A stretch of 64,000 nt of DNA from Setaria digitata (Eukaryota > Nematoda > Chromadorea > Rhabditida > Setariidae). A model generated the notes under the pieces. It saw only the letters and a program-made list of their open reading frames with translations. It did not search any database and was not told the origin of the DNA. The stretch's first letter is position 1, and each line of letters opens with the position of its first letter. The position numbers and the translations under genes are program-made. Shown piece by piece: positions 12,348 to 55,439 of the stretch. The stretch covers positions 248,001 to 312,000 of the forward strand of contig RCAB01000020.1 of NCBI GenBank assembly GCA_003640385.1, written 5' to 3'.

Positions 12348-12841
12348 ATTAATGCATTTTCAAAATATCTCCATTTGTAAAAAAGGGAAAGTCGGTTACT
12401 GTACAGCTGGCCTTTTTGAATTATTTGGCATAATCTCGTATACCTTACCTTACCTTCATTCTCTTTAGCGACAGTTTTTCTGTAAAACCCGTTCTTTTTT
12501 TTTTTTTTTTTTGAACAATCTGCTCAAATAAGAGAATCGGAAGACTTCAAATTGGGGATATTTTGTTGCACTGGAACAACAATCATGCAAAGAGACAGCA
12601 GAACTTTCACCGGTCAATTTTCGACGAGCACTGTGTACCGAGAAAACAGCACAAATGTCGAAAAAAAAAAAGAAGATTCAATCTTCGTAACGAAAGACAT
12701 TACGAACAACGATAGTTACAACGAGCAAATGAAAACATCGAAGAGAGCACGGATTTGAGGAAAGGGGAGAAGGGCAAATATTATACAGGATGACATGAAA
12801 TGAAAAGCAAATATCACAGGATGTTATAGGATGTAATAGTG

Positions 12842-43818
<30,977 letters not shown>

Positions 43819-46800
43819 CTGCAAATGATATTCTTATATTCTCAGATTATATATCTTATAATAAGCTTACAATTTTACTATATGAAAAGATGATAGGAAG
43901 ATTTTCACATAGAGAGAAATTGAGTAATCTAGCCGAACATTATAAAAGTTATATTAGTTTTTAACGAGCAAAAAAAGCAAAAAAACACTTTAATATCATA
44001 ATTGTAATATCTAACTTCACAAATATTTCAACAATCAAGTGATCTTTGCTACAGTATCCTTAGGAAAAGAAATTCTTCCGAAAACCTACAGACACTGTGG
44101 GATAATTTTCAAAAAACAGAAGCGTAGTAAAATACTTTTATTTACTTTTGTCTTCGGCAGACTGATTCAGCGAACAGATAGAAGTGAATGTTAAATGATA
44201 TAAAGCTTAAGAAATATGGGAACTAGGAATGTGTTCAAGTCAGTCAGTCATTACTTCTATCCTTCGACATGAGCCCAATTTTTTTTTTGTCTGCTGCGAT
44301 GATGCAATATTCATGTTGTATAAGTCCATAGCATAAAATGCTCTACCAGAGAATTTGAAAACATGTGAAGACGAATCCGTGGAAAGTAAAATGGTTCTTA
44401 ATTAAAAAACTGTTATAACAAACATGGAAAAAAGCTAAATTTTCAAACCAATGTTTGGAATACAAAATGAGTACATATTTTAGAACGCCATAAAGCACCT
44501 GAAATATAGTAAAAGACATGACAATTTATTAGATTGTAACAAATATGAAGGTTGGTAGATTACTTCTTATGGTTGTAGACAAAGGCTTTCACAAGTTGAT
44601 AGGTTCATCAGAAATTTTATTGCAAGTAAATAACAAATCGAAAGAAACATTTATTGGAAGAAATAGGTCCTAAAAACTGCCTTAATCATATCACAGAATT
44701 CTTTTTTTTTTTTTTTTTTTGGTGATTCTTAAAAGCTTTGTAAATGACAAATTAATGCGCACTACAAAATTTCATAGACTAAAACGTCAAAGTCTAATAT
44801 TCCCCAAACATTGCGGTTTTAGTTTATATATTGCCATAGGAAGGTAGTGTTTCATTTCTAGACAAATACTGTCATTTCTGAGAATGTTAACCAATTGTGA
44901 CCCTTGAATGCCTTTAATTCGAATTTGAATCAACCGTTAATTGTGGATTTTGAAATAGCATGACCAGGAAGAATTTCAGTTCATAATATATCATTTTTTT
45001 TTAATAAGGATGCACAAATTAAGAAAAGGCACAAAAATTTTCGTTGCACAAATTAGAAATTTGCAAGCTGAAAGATGAAATATCTATGCCTTTTTCAAAA
45101 TTTTGCAAAACGACAGAGACATTCTGAATTGAACACCAAGTCAACTATCTGTTCTACGAAGAAGCATATTTCATAATAATAGATAGCTCTCTACTTTTCA
45201 ATTCACAGCTCTTACTTGCTTTACCTGTTGTCTAATTATTTCAATATGTTTTTTTACGATGTTAATGAAGTATAGAAGTATATTCACTAAATTCTTCCAG
45301 TTGCTCTATCCCCATCTCTGTGAATTGTGCTGTTATGTAATGCTTATCTTTTTCCACATACTTTAGTGGATTTCAGTGCGTTGGATTTCACGTGTTACAC
45401 GGAAAAGTCCTTCCCTTCCATTGGTTAGGAAATCCCAACGACATTCCCGCAATCATTTCTGTTGTACTTTTGCCCACATTTTCAGTCATGTGGAAGATAA
45501 CAAAGATTGCAGGAACCGATGGCTGTCACCTTACTCTGATGGAATGAACTACTGTTCCTTCAACCACTCCCTTGCATCGCACAGCGAGAAGAGACCCGGG
45601 TGAACCCGACTCTTCCATTCCTGCAGAAACTATTCGCACTCTTATACAACACAACTTATCGGTAAAGTTATTCAGAAATGAAGCATTATGGGAAGGAATG
45701 GAATGATCAGTCATCGGTGACTTGTTCTGTCTGAAAAGGAGCAGAAAGAGCAGCATCTTCGAGAATATTTTGAAATGTCCCGAGAAATGAAACCCTTTAC
45801 AGACAGTGTGTATGTGTCTTCCTGCACCTGTAGTTCTCTTGTAAAAGGAAACAGAGAACGATGTGTGCTGCTGAAGCCTTCGATAATTACACAGGTATGA
45901 GTGATTCGTCTTGCTGGCAAAAGCAAAACCTGTGAACAAGGTGAATTTAGACAAATATCGATCATCGAACAATAATTTACCTGATGAATCTGCAGCCTAA
46001 GCTACAGTAAATAAAAATAACAGCCATCGCAATCCTTTAACATAATTTTTATTGCTGTTGCAATAAATTGAACAGCCACGTCACCATGGACGCATTATTC
46101 AGAAATGTGAAGATGGTGGCTGCATTCTACGAAGCAGTTTCATCCCATCAAAAATTCTTGAAAAATGAATTAACTCCCAATAGAAATAACAAAAACATTA
46201 ATCAAACTGACTAACGAAAAGTGTTTGCATGGATACAAGAAACATTCCTCGAAAGAATAAACGATAATTACCGGAGGGAATAAAACAGTTTCCGAGGAAT
46301 CAAGCAAGATGCTATGGAAAGTGGTCACTAATATCGCTATACATTAGGGAAATACAATTAAACCATAAGAAGATGAGTTAGCATTAAAGTAACACAGCCA
46401 TCAGCTGATAAAACTATCATAGAAAGCTACAATGAATTCAGGCAGAAAGAGGTCATTTTTATACTATTACGTTGAATGTTATTATCATGCATCAATTCAT
46501 TAGTTAATTCCACTAAATACCGTTATAGATGATATGCCAATGCAGCTAAGATTCTTCGGATTATCCGGTTTCTGGATAAGTTGCGTTTGAAGCTCATTAG
46601 TAAGACGAACTAAACCTGTTTCTATTAAGGTCTTGTTGGTTCAACTGAATTAAACTACCGATTCTTTTCGTACTGGGATTATTTATAAAGAAAGATTAAG
46701 TACAAATCAGAAGCACTGATCCGATAAATGCTGCTGAGAGACTTCCCGCAGGCAATGTGCACCGGCGCATTCAATGGGAATCCATTGCGCATCATGAAGG

Positions 46801-49800
46801 ACCTAATTTCAACAAACGCTTTTCCTTTATCCATCCCCTTTGTCGCCGTCTGTTTTAGGATAATCTGAAGAACACCTGTCCATCTTGCACTGATTTATGT
46901 CCCGATAACTTCAACAGGAATAGTATCAACCATCATAATAGTAAGAGAAAGAGAAAAGTTTTCATGAGATCACAAATAATCACCGCAAATATTTCATAGC
47001 AATCGGGAGTTGATGAATAATTCAAATGTGAGCTGCAGCATCATCCCAGAAACACCCACAGACAGACACCTGACTGTGCATTTATTCTAACGGGACACGT
47101 TCCTGATAGTATAAATTGAATTCTTAAAACGTTTTAGAACGGAAGGAAATAGATCTGCAGTTGAAGGAGTTGTTATATAGGTTGAAGTGTTCAATGTTAA
47201 ATTCCTCCCTATATATTATGAAGTGAATTTATCCAAAATATTTCAATATTAAAAGTTAACCAGTAACGTATACTAGCAACTGATTAAAGCTGATTTCCCA
47301 AACATTTATCTCCAATCACGTCATGTTCAGTGAGTTAATTGCCACTACTGTATGCTACAGTAAATTTTTTCCCAAGAGCACTTCTGCACTCTGAAAAGTA
47401 GAAAGTATGAAATTCAACGAAAGTAGCAATTTAAACTTCACGGATTTTGCTCTCAAAGTCATTCATTACTTGCGCACAACATTTAAACGGTTCACATGTA
47501 TACTTTCTGTTTTGGGTTTTGCATACTTTGTTTGCTGTTTTTCTCTTCAAAATTTGCAAATGCATTGACGGAAGCCTTTTTCTTACGTCGTTTTTTTCCT
47601 TTTTTTTGTAGTTTCTAAAGCAATATCTCGAGAAAGGAGAAAGATGTAAACAAATCATATCACATTGAAGTATATCTATGATCTTATCATCATTTAATCA
47701 CTTCCACTTTCATTTTTTTCCGCAGTTACCAAGGAGATCATGAGCCGATATCCATAGTAACACGTTGATGCACCACGCAGTAAAGCGCATTTTCTTCTGC
47801 ACAATTATTCTGTCCTACTGGGTCCCACTACAACATTATTTACAAAGTGGAATGAATCCAACTACGCTGATCACTGCAACATAACTCAAATTGTTTGTGT
47901 CCCTCTACTTCTCGTTCAAATGTAAATACGATTATTCCAAACAGTGGCATAATAAAGCCGTTGTAATAACTCAAACAACATCCTTTCCATCTCTCACAAA
48001 ATTTCATTGGCTCCACCATATGTAATAACTGAAGAAAGACACGAAAATGAAGACTAGTTAAAAAGTATATGTCATCAGAAGATGGCTCACTCTGACACAT
48101 CCGGTGTCAAGAATTTTCCATAAGTTTTCCATAATGAAGGAATACACATGGAGTTCTTGGAAAAATAGGCAAAGAGTGAAGTGAATTAAGCAGATAGAAG
48201 AGAAATATCACAGAAGTGGAAAAGTTAAATCCACAAGGAAAGAGTGGAGAGATGAAAATAAATAAGAGAAACCTTGTATGGGTATAAGATCCGGGTTAAC
48301 TGCCCATGTCCACTGTTCATTTTGTGATAACGTACAGCTCAGATAATATAATAAAAATAGCATGCTCTAATGTAGAAATTAGTGTAATACGGATAAGCAG
48401 ATGTGCTGTATGAATTGTTACTTCGCCTTGTACGACGATTACTACCACATCTGAAACGGATTTTTAAAAATACAAACGAACAAGGGAAGGGCAGTGCCGA
48501 TACTTCACATCCATTTCACATATCCGAACGACTTTCGTTGTTAGCCAAGTCTCGCAAGCAAAAGTTTTGCTGTATCAGGAAATGGAGGAAGAATGCAGCA
48601 CGTCCTATCGTCTTCTATTTAGAAATGGGCAATTCACATTTCAACTCACAGCTGATAACATTTTATCAACAGTACCGCTTTCAGAAGCTGTTAATATTCC
48701 TGACTGTGGTTACAGAAGGAGTTGTGTTAAGAGAGAGGAAAGCAAGTAAGGCTAGAAATGAGAGAAGGGAATGGAACCGAACAGTGTTGCGCATGTCAAC
48801 AGAAGAAAAGACAGGAGGGTAATGTGTGTGAGTGTGTGTGTGCTGAATCAATTTCACAATCCAATTAATAAATAAATGTTTGTTTCGAAATTGAAACTAC
48901 TAAGAATAGAGAATGAAAAAAGAAATCACTGCAAGGTATGGGAGGCGGGAGAAATGAACCACCACCTCCTTCCCACCTGCCTACCTTTCTTAATATTACC
49001 AGGTGAAGCAGCACAATGATACAGGCAGGGTGGTTGTATGGCGCAGATCCTTCTCTTCAACGAATTCTCTCACTCCAACGAGATGACAACAGCGACGGCG
49101 ATGTCAATGACGATCACAATGACGATGACACCCTCTCAATCCCCTGCACACCTCGATCACCACCAGCACCAGCACCGGCACCGGCACCGGCACCAGCACC
49201 GGTGACGCCATATCGCAGCAATACTACCTTCAGCCATCGTTGCGAGTGCGAGTGGAGCACCTTTCCTCTTCAGTTCTTTTCCTCTTTGGTCGTTTTAATG
49301 CAGGCTCTTCAGGCATCTTCCGCACCATCTTTCAATGCTAGATTGAAGACAAGACAGATGATGTTACCTCACCTCGCTTGCTTAATCCAGCGTCATCCTG
49401 CGCCTCATCACACCTTTGTCCAGGTAACGAGCCTCATTATCAAAATCCCCAAATTTCGTCATCCCTTCCAGCACTAATCGATTTGCTTCACTCATTTTTC
49501 ATCCATCCCACTTTTCCTCACCATAGTAACGATTTATTATCACTTCACTTCAAATTTGCATTAAATATCTTCCCATCAATGGTTGAATGCATAACCGCTC
49601 CGAACAAAAGTACTTCAAATGTATTACAATTGGAGCAGTGGTATTTGGACTCATTCAGTTTAATATTAGTCGTGTACCACTAAAGTACCTTATCACAAGG
49701 TCAGTTACGACTGGCCAGCAAACAATCACATTATAGTTGATTTGAGTGCTAAGAGACCTAAGGAGACGAAGTGCATGATGCGAAGCTGTGAATGAGGAAT

Positions 49801-50733
49801 GGAATGATAAGTGGTGTAAGTTGCTGATACACATCTACAACGTTCGACCACACGCTTCCAGGCAAGTCACTTTTACACCAAGTCCAGAAACTCGACTTCT
49901 TCAATCGCCTCAGCAAAAAAGAAACCGTGAAGGAAAATCATAAAAAAGCACATAAGTAACAGCAGGACTTCAGCCATATAGTACAGCACACCATCGATAC
50001 CGCACGGAATGTGTCAGCTCGTAGTGCTGCCCAGAATACCACGGAAGGGGCAGGGAGTTGTCACTGGTCTCGTGAACGAACTAACCAGCCATCATCACCT
50101 CACTATCACAAACCTGATTTTGAAAGAGCATGGGCAGAAAGCGATCATCCATCCATTCATCCACTGTCCATAACTCACTTCCCCTTCCATTCCCTTTACT
50201 GGTATCACCCTACCACATTTACACATGGAGACAATATAATGACCATAAACACAACCTCCTCCATATTAGAAATTCACGTGCTTAAACGAGCAACCTGGTC
50301 AAGACTGATGACAAAGTAAAACTGGCACTCCAGACGACCACAAAAAAAGCCTTCAAAAGCAACAGTGAAATACTGGTAGCGTTTCCCACACAGAATGAAA
50401 GGTCCACACTACAAGCCTTAACTCTACACCGGAAAATTTCCAGCTACTGAAAGTGCAACTGTAAAGACGTTTAGTCAACAAATTTATTAAAAATCGACAG
50501 AAAGTATTCATAATCAAACGCGTGAGCAATCCAATCAGAAATTGATAGGAATGCATTAACTTTTTCCGATATTCACAGCGAAAAAGTTAAGACAAAGTCC
50601 TTACAAAAATACTGATGTTATATCTTAGTATAAGAAGAGTATGAAAGGCATTTTCGCAACTTACTTCTTCGTAAGAAAGAAACTATCGCATATTAGCGAT
50701 AAGCAATTCAATTTTACATGAAAATAGGAAGAT
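43819..50733. other. Long non-coding stretch: probable lrp-1 5' intron and promoter
   Basis: About 6.9 kb between the first recognised lrp-1 exon and the ZC3H15 stop. Open frames here (for example minus 45526-45972, plus 48403-48822, plus 49016-49477) have no recognisable domain. The missing lrp-1 signal-peptide exon should be here or to the right of ZC3H15. A spliced-looking minus segment at 45535-45620 (TTTCTGCAG acceptor, GTAAGG donor) starts MEESGSPGSLL but ends in phase 0, so it does not fit directly onto 43818. A T-tract lies at about 44702-44720 and a GT-rich tract near 48823-48842. Confidence 0.55.
49157..49205. repeat. CACCRG hexamer repeat (Ala-Pro coding in one frame)
   Basis: Consecutive CACCAG/CACCGG units form a G+C-rich minisatellite in an otherwise A+T-rich region. 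In the plus-strand frame 49016-49477 it encodes a short (AP)n run. That 153-codon frame starts with ATG but has no recognised domain, so I treat the repeat as non-coding unless transcripts show otherwise. Confidence 0.7.
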
Positions 50734-53661
50734 CTATATAAGTCGGTTTTTTTCTTCTATCCTCATTCGAGCTATCCTTTCGACAGCATTATCTTCGTCT
50801 TCAGAACTTTCCAAATCGGGTATTTCATCTACGTTAAATAGGTCTTCATTAATCTGCATATTTTCAATATCACCTGTAGCGTCCACCGACTAAAATAGCA
50901 GGAAATAAACATAAAAAGCATATAAAAGGAAAAAAGGCGAAAAAACACGAGTTACGCAACCACCTAAATATTTATTATTTTCAAGCTTATTCTTATAGCA
51001 ATTTCCATTGATTGTGACAAATTATGAAAAGAGGTAATGAAGGGAAAAGACTAGTGTGCTAAAAAAGATGCAAAGCATTGAGAAATGCCACGGAACCTTT
51101 TCATCATCATCCAGATCATCATCCAACATTCGTCCTTCGTCATCGATGCAGTAAAATGTACGCTCATCAATTTCAAATGCTTTTATTTGTGACTAAACGA
51201 ATTAGCAGAGTTATGATGGTGTTTAAACGAATAATCCACTAAATTAAATATATATAGCATCTTCACAATAAAACTTCAAATATTTTCAGCTAATAAAACG
51301 TTGGCCCATCTCTGACAATTAAAATGACCTCGTGACTACTTGTAAAGGCTTAATTAAATTGCTGAAACACAAGAAGTAAGACTTCAGCATAAAAAATATC
51401 ATTGTTGCTTTAACAAAATCTTGCTGTTACTAATAGAAAAGCAAAATAGACGTGTACAACGGATAAATATTACCTCATCATTCTCCTGTTCTTCACAACC
51501 TGGTTCGAATGCAATACCACCTTCCATATCTCCCTCATCCTGTCCTACCAATTCTGGATTATAAGTGAACAAATCACGACCACTCATTCCAATCTATAAT
51601 ATTTAAAATATGTTGAAAAAGTCCAGGATGTCAAATTCCTAAAAAGATTTAAAGTGAAAATGTCATATGGTTAAGCAAATAAACGCTACATGTTAGTGTG
51701 AAAATATGTTTTCTAACATGACGTTATTCAGTATATTTAAAAAATACGGTCATTCAACTGAAAATGGCAGAAAGAAAGCTACTGCTTAGAACTGGAAAAA
51801 AAAAATCATTATGCATAGTAAAGTTTTACACTTACCGATTTACCAGTTTTAATGTTTCTCCTTTTTTCTTTCTCTTCTTCTACAATTTTCCGTTTCCTTT
51901 CTCGCAATTTTTTCTTTTTCCAGGAGATGAATGTTTCCAACGTCACTTTTGTGAGACTTTCTGGCTTAAGTTGTGCACGCTGAAATATTAAATATAAAGA
52001 AGGAGGATAAGTAAATTATTTTTAGCAGTATTTCAAATATTACCAGAATTAAAAAATACCTCTTTCTCGATTAGATCTTCCAAGCTGATTTCAGCTAACC
52101 GCTTATGCTCTTCTAATTTTTTTCTATCTTTCTTCAGAATATAACCTTGTGGCAAAGCGTGCCTATAAATACAACCGTCGCCATTTGGACATTCCCAAAA
52201 CCAACCATATTTGCTATTCTCAACGGCTTCCAGAAAATATTTGCAAACCTACAAAAAAAAAAATCCCTACAACATGCTGCAATGCTGTGAGAAGACAATA
52301 TTTGATTAGGGATAGGAGGAAGGTTATTCAGGAATATATGCTCTCGGCATGCAAAGCAACTTATAATATCTGTTTGGTTCGGTCTTTTCCTGTCATGTTC
52401 TCCATGTTTCTTTTCAGCGACTTCGCTTAATTTAGACTCATCCCATTCATCAATATTATCTGAAATCGCTACTATTTACGAATACTACTACTAATTCCAT
52501 CATTTCAATATATTAAAAAATATTAATGGAGAAAATAATCTTCCAGTCTGCATCATTCTCAACGTAACTGAAAAAAAAAATCTCACTTCAGAAGCAGAAA
52601 AAAAAAGAACCAAAATAACGAATGCAGAAAATTACTGCTTATTTTTCCCTCCCTAAGTTTTTAACGAAGTATCTATAACAAAAAATAATACCCACCTTCT
52701 TCTTTGGATAAATCTCGGCTATCAACATAGAGATTCTTCTTCGCCGTTTTTTGCTCTTTCGATAAGTCATGACTAAATTTACATTTCTCACCTTTATGAC
52801 ACATTCCTTGCTTGTAAAATAAACAAACCACTGATTTGGGATCTACGTCTGCAACGCACAGAATCAGCATAAAAATATCTATATTAGCAGCATAACCAAA
52901 ATTTCTGTTATCTAGAAATGCAATTAGCATACATCTCAGCACACAAATGAAGTTTTTTTAATTCTCCCGCATTTCACAGACATCACTTACTTTGGGAAAC
53001 ATGACAGCCTGTGTTGTCAACGATGAAAATTTTTCTAGTAACCATTCAAATCAAGATATACCTCGCGCTACCTTTGGCATTTCAGTCACCGGTCTTAGAA
53101 GTTTATTCAAATCTAGTAGTTCATCCGCTGTTTTTTTCTTAGCCGCAGCTTTTTCTGCATCAATTTTCGCATGGTTTACATTCCCGTGCTTGATCTGCAA
53201 GGTAGACCTAAAGTGAAGTACTACATTAATAATTAATTTATTTTCACATGCTAAATTTGAATTAACTCCCATTATCTACTTTTAAGCACGCAAACTATTT
53301 GAGAAAATTCTCTAAAATATGATATCTAGCAACATAACAACTCTAAATAAAATAGAATAAAAAAACTGTGAAGTAGAGGGCAATAAAAATATTACAAATG
53401 CATATGAGTTTAAAAAAAAGGCTTCACATAAAAGGAAAAAGAAACCAATAACTCCAAAACAAAACAAGAAAAAAAAAAAAAAAAAACAGCAAAGATTGCT
53501 GAGCTCTACCAGTGATGAATTATTACCTGATTTGTCACTTGTTGCACATATTTCTGTGTTTTTGCTCCTTTCTTATTTTTTAGCCCGAATGTTTTGTCCT
53601 CAATTATTTTTTCCTTTTTTTTTTGGTCGGCCTTCTTACTTGGAGCACCCTTCGGAGCCAT
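50734..53661 (-). CDS. ZC3H15: CCCH zinc-finger protein ZC3H15 / DRG family regulatory protein 1
   Basis: In other eukaryotes ZC3H15 (DFRP1) binds and stabilises the GTPase DRG1 and associates with ribosomes. Nine exons join in phase to 406 residues, close to the human length (426): 53527-53661, 53062-53194, 52696-52848, 52365-52459, 52060-52248, 51836-51979, 51474-51593, 51097-51192 and 50734-50889. The start [16 protein letters not shown] follows TCTACAG directly, a probable SL trans-splice acceptor. Features in order: the conserved [17 protein letters not shown]; a first finger [19 protein letters not shown] (C-x7-C-x5-C-x3-H); the conserved [18 protein letters not shown] with [11 protein letters not shown] (second finger); a basic coiled region ([17 protein letters not shown]); and an acidic C-terminal DFRP region with repeated DDD/EDED. 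The fourth intron lacks a GT donor (AT-AG). Confidence 0.93.
52249..52364 (-). other. Non-canonical AT-AG intron in ZC3H15
   Basis: Exon 4 ends ...CCGAACCAAACAGATATT and the next bases are ATAAGTTGC, a normal donor except for A in place of G at +1. The acceptor TTTTTTTGTAG|GTTTGCAAA is normal. Only this join keeps the conserved [13 protein letters not shown] frame. Length 116 bases (3n+2), so retention would shift the frame. Confidence 0.7.
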
Positions 53662-53672
53662 CTGTAGAATTC
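53655..53672 (-). promoter_or_regulatory. Probable SL trans-splice acceptor of ZC3H15
   Basis: On the minus strand GAATTCTACAG is followed immediately by ATGGCTCCG. An acceptor abutting the start codon with no recognisable upstream exon is typical of nematode spliced-leader addition. Confidence 0.5.
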
Positions 53673-54551
53673 TTCCTAAAACTTCAAAAAAATATTAGAA
53701 TTACAAACAAGGGGGATGAGAGAACCGAAGAATCAAATGATAAAGTTTCTGGAAGAGAACGAACTATTATATAAATCTTCATACAGACTACACTTATCAG
53801 AGATCACAGAGTGATTAGGATTAAGAGGCTATGGAAATTATCAGTGGTGCAAATAAAACCTCAAATAACAAAAGAACCAAACCTAGGTTTTGCAGATGTA
53901 AGTTAAAGAGAGCTAAATATACGAGCAAAGAGTCTTTCTAACAGGTTCTATTTAGCCTCTCAAGCGGCAGTGACATCTCGCTCTTCCTAATTCGCCTGAA
54001 AATAGAGAAAAGTTATAAGTAGTTAGGTGTCCACTCCTAAATACTACTAGCTATAACTTGCCATGGCCACATAGCCAGAACTAAAGCCACCAATTCCAGA
54101 CACACAAAATTACGTGACGCCAAGCACCATCCACATCCCCCTCTTCACTAAAACAGGACAGCCTGACTTCCGACCTCATAATAGCCAACAATTCTATTCA
54201 TCACAGCAACAGTGGCATTCAAATTGCATGCCACACTTTGTGAAATAGACATGATTGAAGATGTTCATTTGCTTTGTTTAAGAGTGTTTCATTCTCATGG
54301 CTCTCTATTGTCACTACATTTTACGGTATATTCTCTTCTTGTTTGTCTGTAAAGGTAGAACTGTAGGAGATTTTCTTAATGAAAGATATCTGAAGTATTT
54401 GGAAGGTCTTACGAATGATATATAAATATTTAAGTTCAGGAAGACGTTTGTTAGGATTGTGGGCTGTTAATAGCTCTATGTTCTGATATTAATACCATAC
54501 TGGCCATATATGTTTCGCTGTATGATTTCAGGTTGCTTAAGTTGTTATGAT
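53662..54551. promoter_or_regulatory. Divergent promoter interval between ZC3H15 and SFT2
   Basis: About 890 bases separate the two start codons, which point away from each other. No coding frame is recognised. Both transcripts probably start here, each with an SL-type acceptor near its ATG. No specific factor site can be named from sequence alone. Confidence 0.5.
54523..54531 (+). promoter_or_regulatory. Probable SL trans-splice acceptor of the SFT2 gene
   Basis: TGATTTCAG ends at 54531, about 20 bases ahead of the ATG at 54552, and no upstream exon is recognised. This fits spliced-leader addition in nematodes. Confidence 0.4.
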
Positions 54552-55439
54552 ATGTTACAACGCGTCTTTAAATTGTTTAGTGGCGGTGAAAGCTGTGATA
54601 CAGCAAACTCATCAAACCCTTCTCCAGACGACGCTTCACAGAATGATGTTTGTCCACTGCATTCTTCACATTCATTACTTCTGTATCACTTTTTTTTTGC
54701 GTTTTTGCTATTCACAGCAAATCCATCACGTAAAGGCTGGAAGCGTTCGGCTGTTAATAAGTTCTTCGACCATATGCTTCAAATAACCTTGAAATAGAAT
54801 ATTAGGAGTTACATTTGTAATTGTTCTAAAGCGAACAGAGAACAGTAAATGATTTTCTTTTCAGTTCAGTGAAGTTTCATCACTTTCTTGGGATCTACGG
54901 GTGCAGTGCTTTCTTGGCTGCCTCTGTCTTTCAGTAATATGTTCGTTAGCTGGAAGTGCTCTTCTTTTCACATGGAAAGTTACCGGTTTTACTGTGATGG
55001 TGTCTCTCGGCAGTATATTATCACTGTTTGGGTTTGTCCTCAACTCCATATTGTTGATGGAGGAATTTCTAGAAAATTATTTAACGATTCATGAGAAATT
55101 TGAAAGATTACGAGGATTCTTTACTTCATAATAGAAGCTTAAAGAAATCCACAATACATACGTCGTAAAATATTTTTCAATAATTCGTTTCTTTTTAGGA
55201 CATGTTTTTTGATGGGACCTTTGAAACAGTTACAAAAAATGTTTGAACAAGGACGCTTCCTGGCATCACTTATATATTTGCTTTCTATAGTGTTTACACT
55301 ACTAGCCGGTCTTGTTTTTTCAAACCCTCCATTGGCGCTGGTTTTTGTTATTGGGCAGTACCTTGCAATGGCCTGGTATTCTCTGACATATGTGCCCTTC
55401 GGACGGTATGACTTTCCGTTTAAGCTAGGCGATGTATAG
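54552..55439 (+). CDS. SFT2: SFT2-family vesicle transport protein (SFT2D type)
   Basis: SFT2 proteins are four-helix membrane proteins that help endosome-derived vesicles fuse with the late Golgi. Three exons, 54552-54647, 54865-55031 and 55199-55439, join in phases 0 and 2 to 167 residues, close to human SFT2D2 (160). The start MLQRVFKLFSGG resembles the family's MxKLxxVLSG opening. EVSSLSWDLRVQ matches the conserved SSLSWxTR stretch. The helices are CFLGCLCLSVICSLAGSALL, FTVMVSLGSILSLFG, FLASLIYLLSIVFTLLAGLV and LALVFVIGQYLAMAWYSLTY. The family signature TCFLMGPLKQLQKMFE starts exon 3. The tail RYDFPFKLGDV differs from vertebrates. The exon 1 donor (GAT|GTTTGT) is weak but is the only one found that keeps phase. 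Confidence 0.9.

Larger units (their letters stand above)
7646..12841. other. Intergenic region between the VWA gene and lrp-1
   Basis: About 5.2 kb of A+T-rich sequence. It holds the 5' flank of the VWA gene and the 3' flank of lrp-1, both transcribed leftward. Long open frames here have no recognisable domain. Two short exon-like segments on the plus strand (7854-7970 and 10054-10192) and one palindrome (about 12315-12347) are listed separately. Otherwise only simple T/A tracts were seen, for example near 12497-12512. Confidence 0.6.

Noticed and set aside
45526..45972. 148-codon minus-strand open frame
   Set aside because: No domain, signal or conserved-looking motif. Only the sub-segment 45535-45620 has splice-like borders, which is mentioned with the lrp-1 5' gap.
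48403..48822. 139-codon plus-strand open frame
   Set aside because: Basic, low-information composition with overlapping frames of similar length; no recognisable family or splice support.
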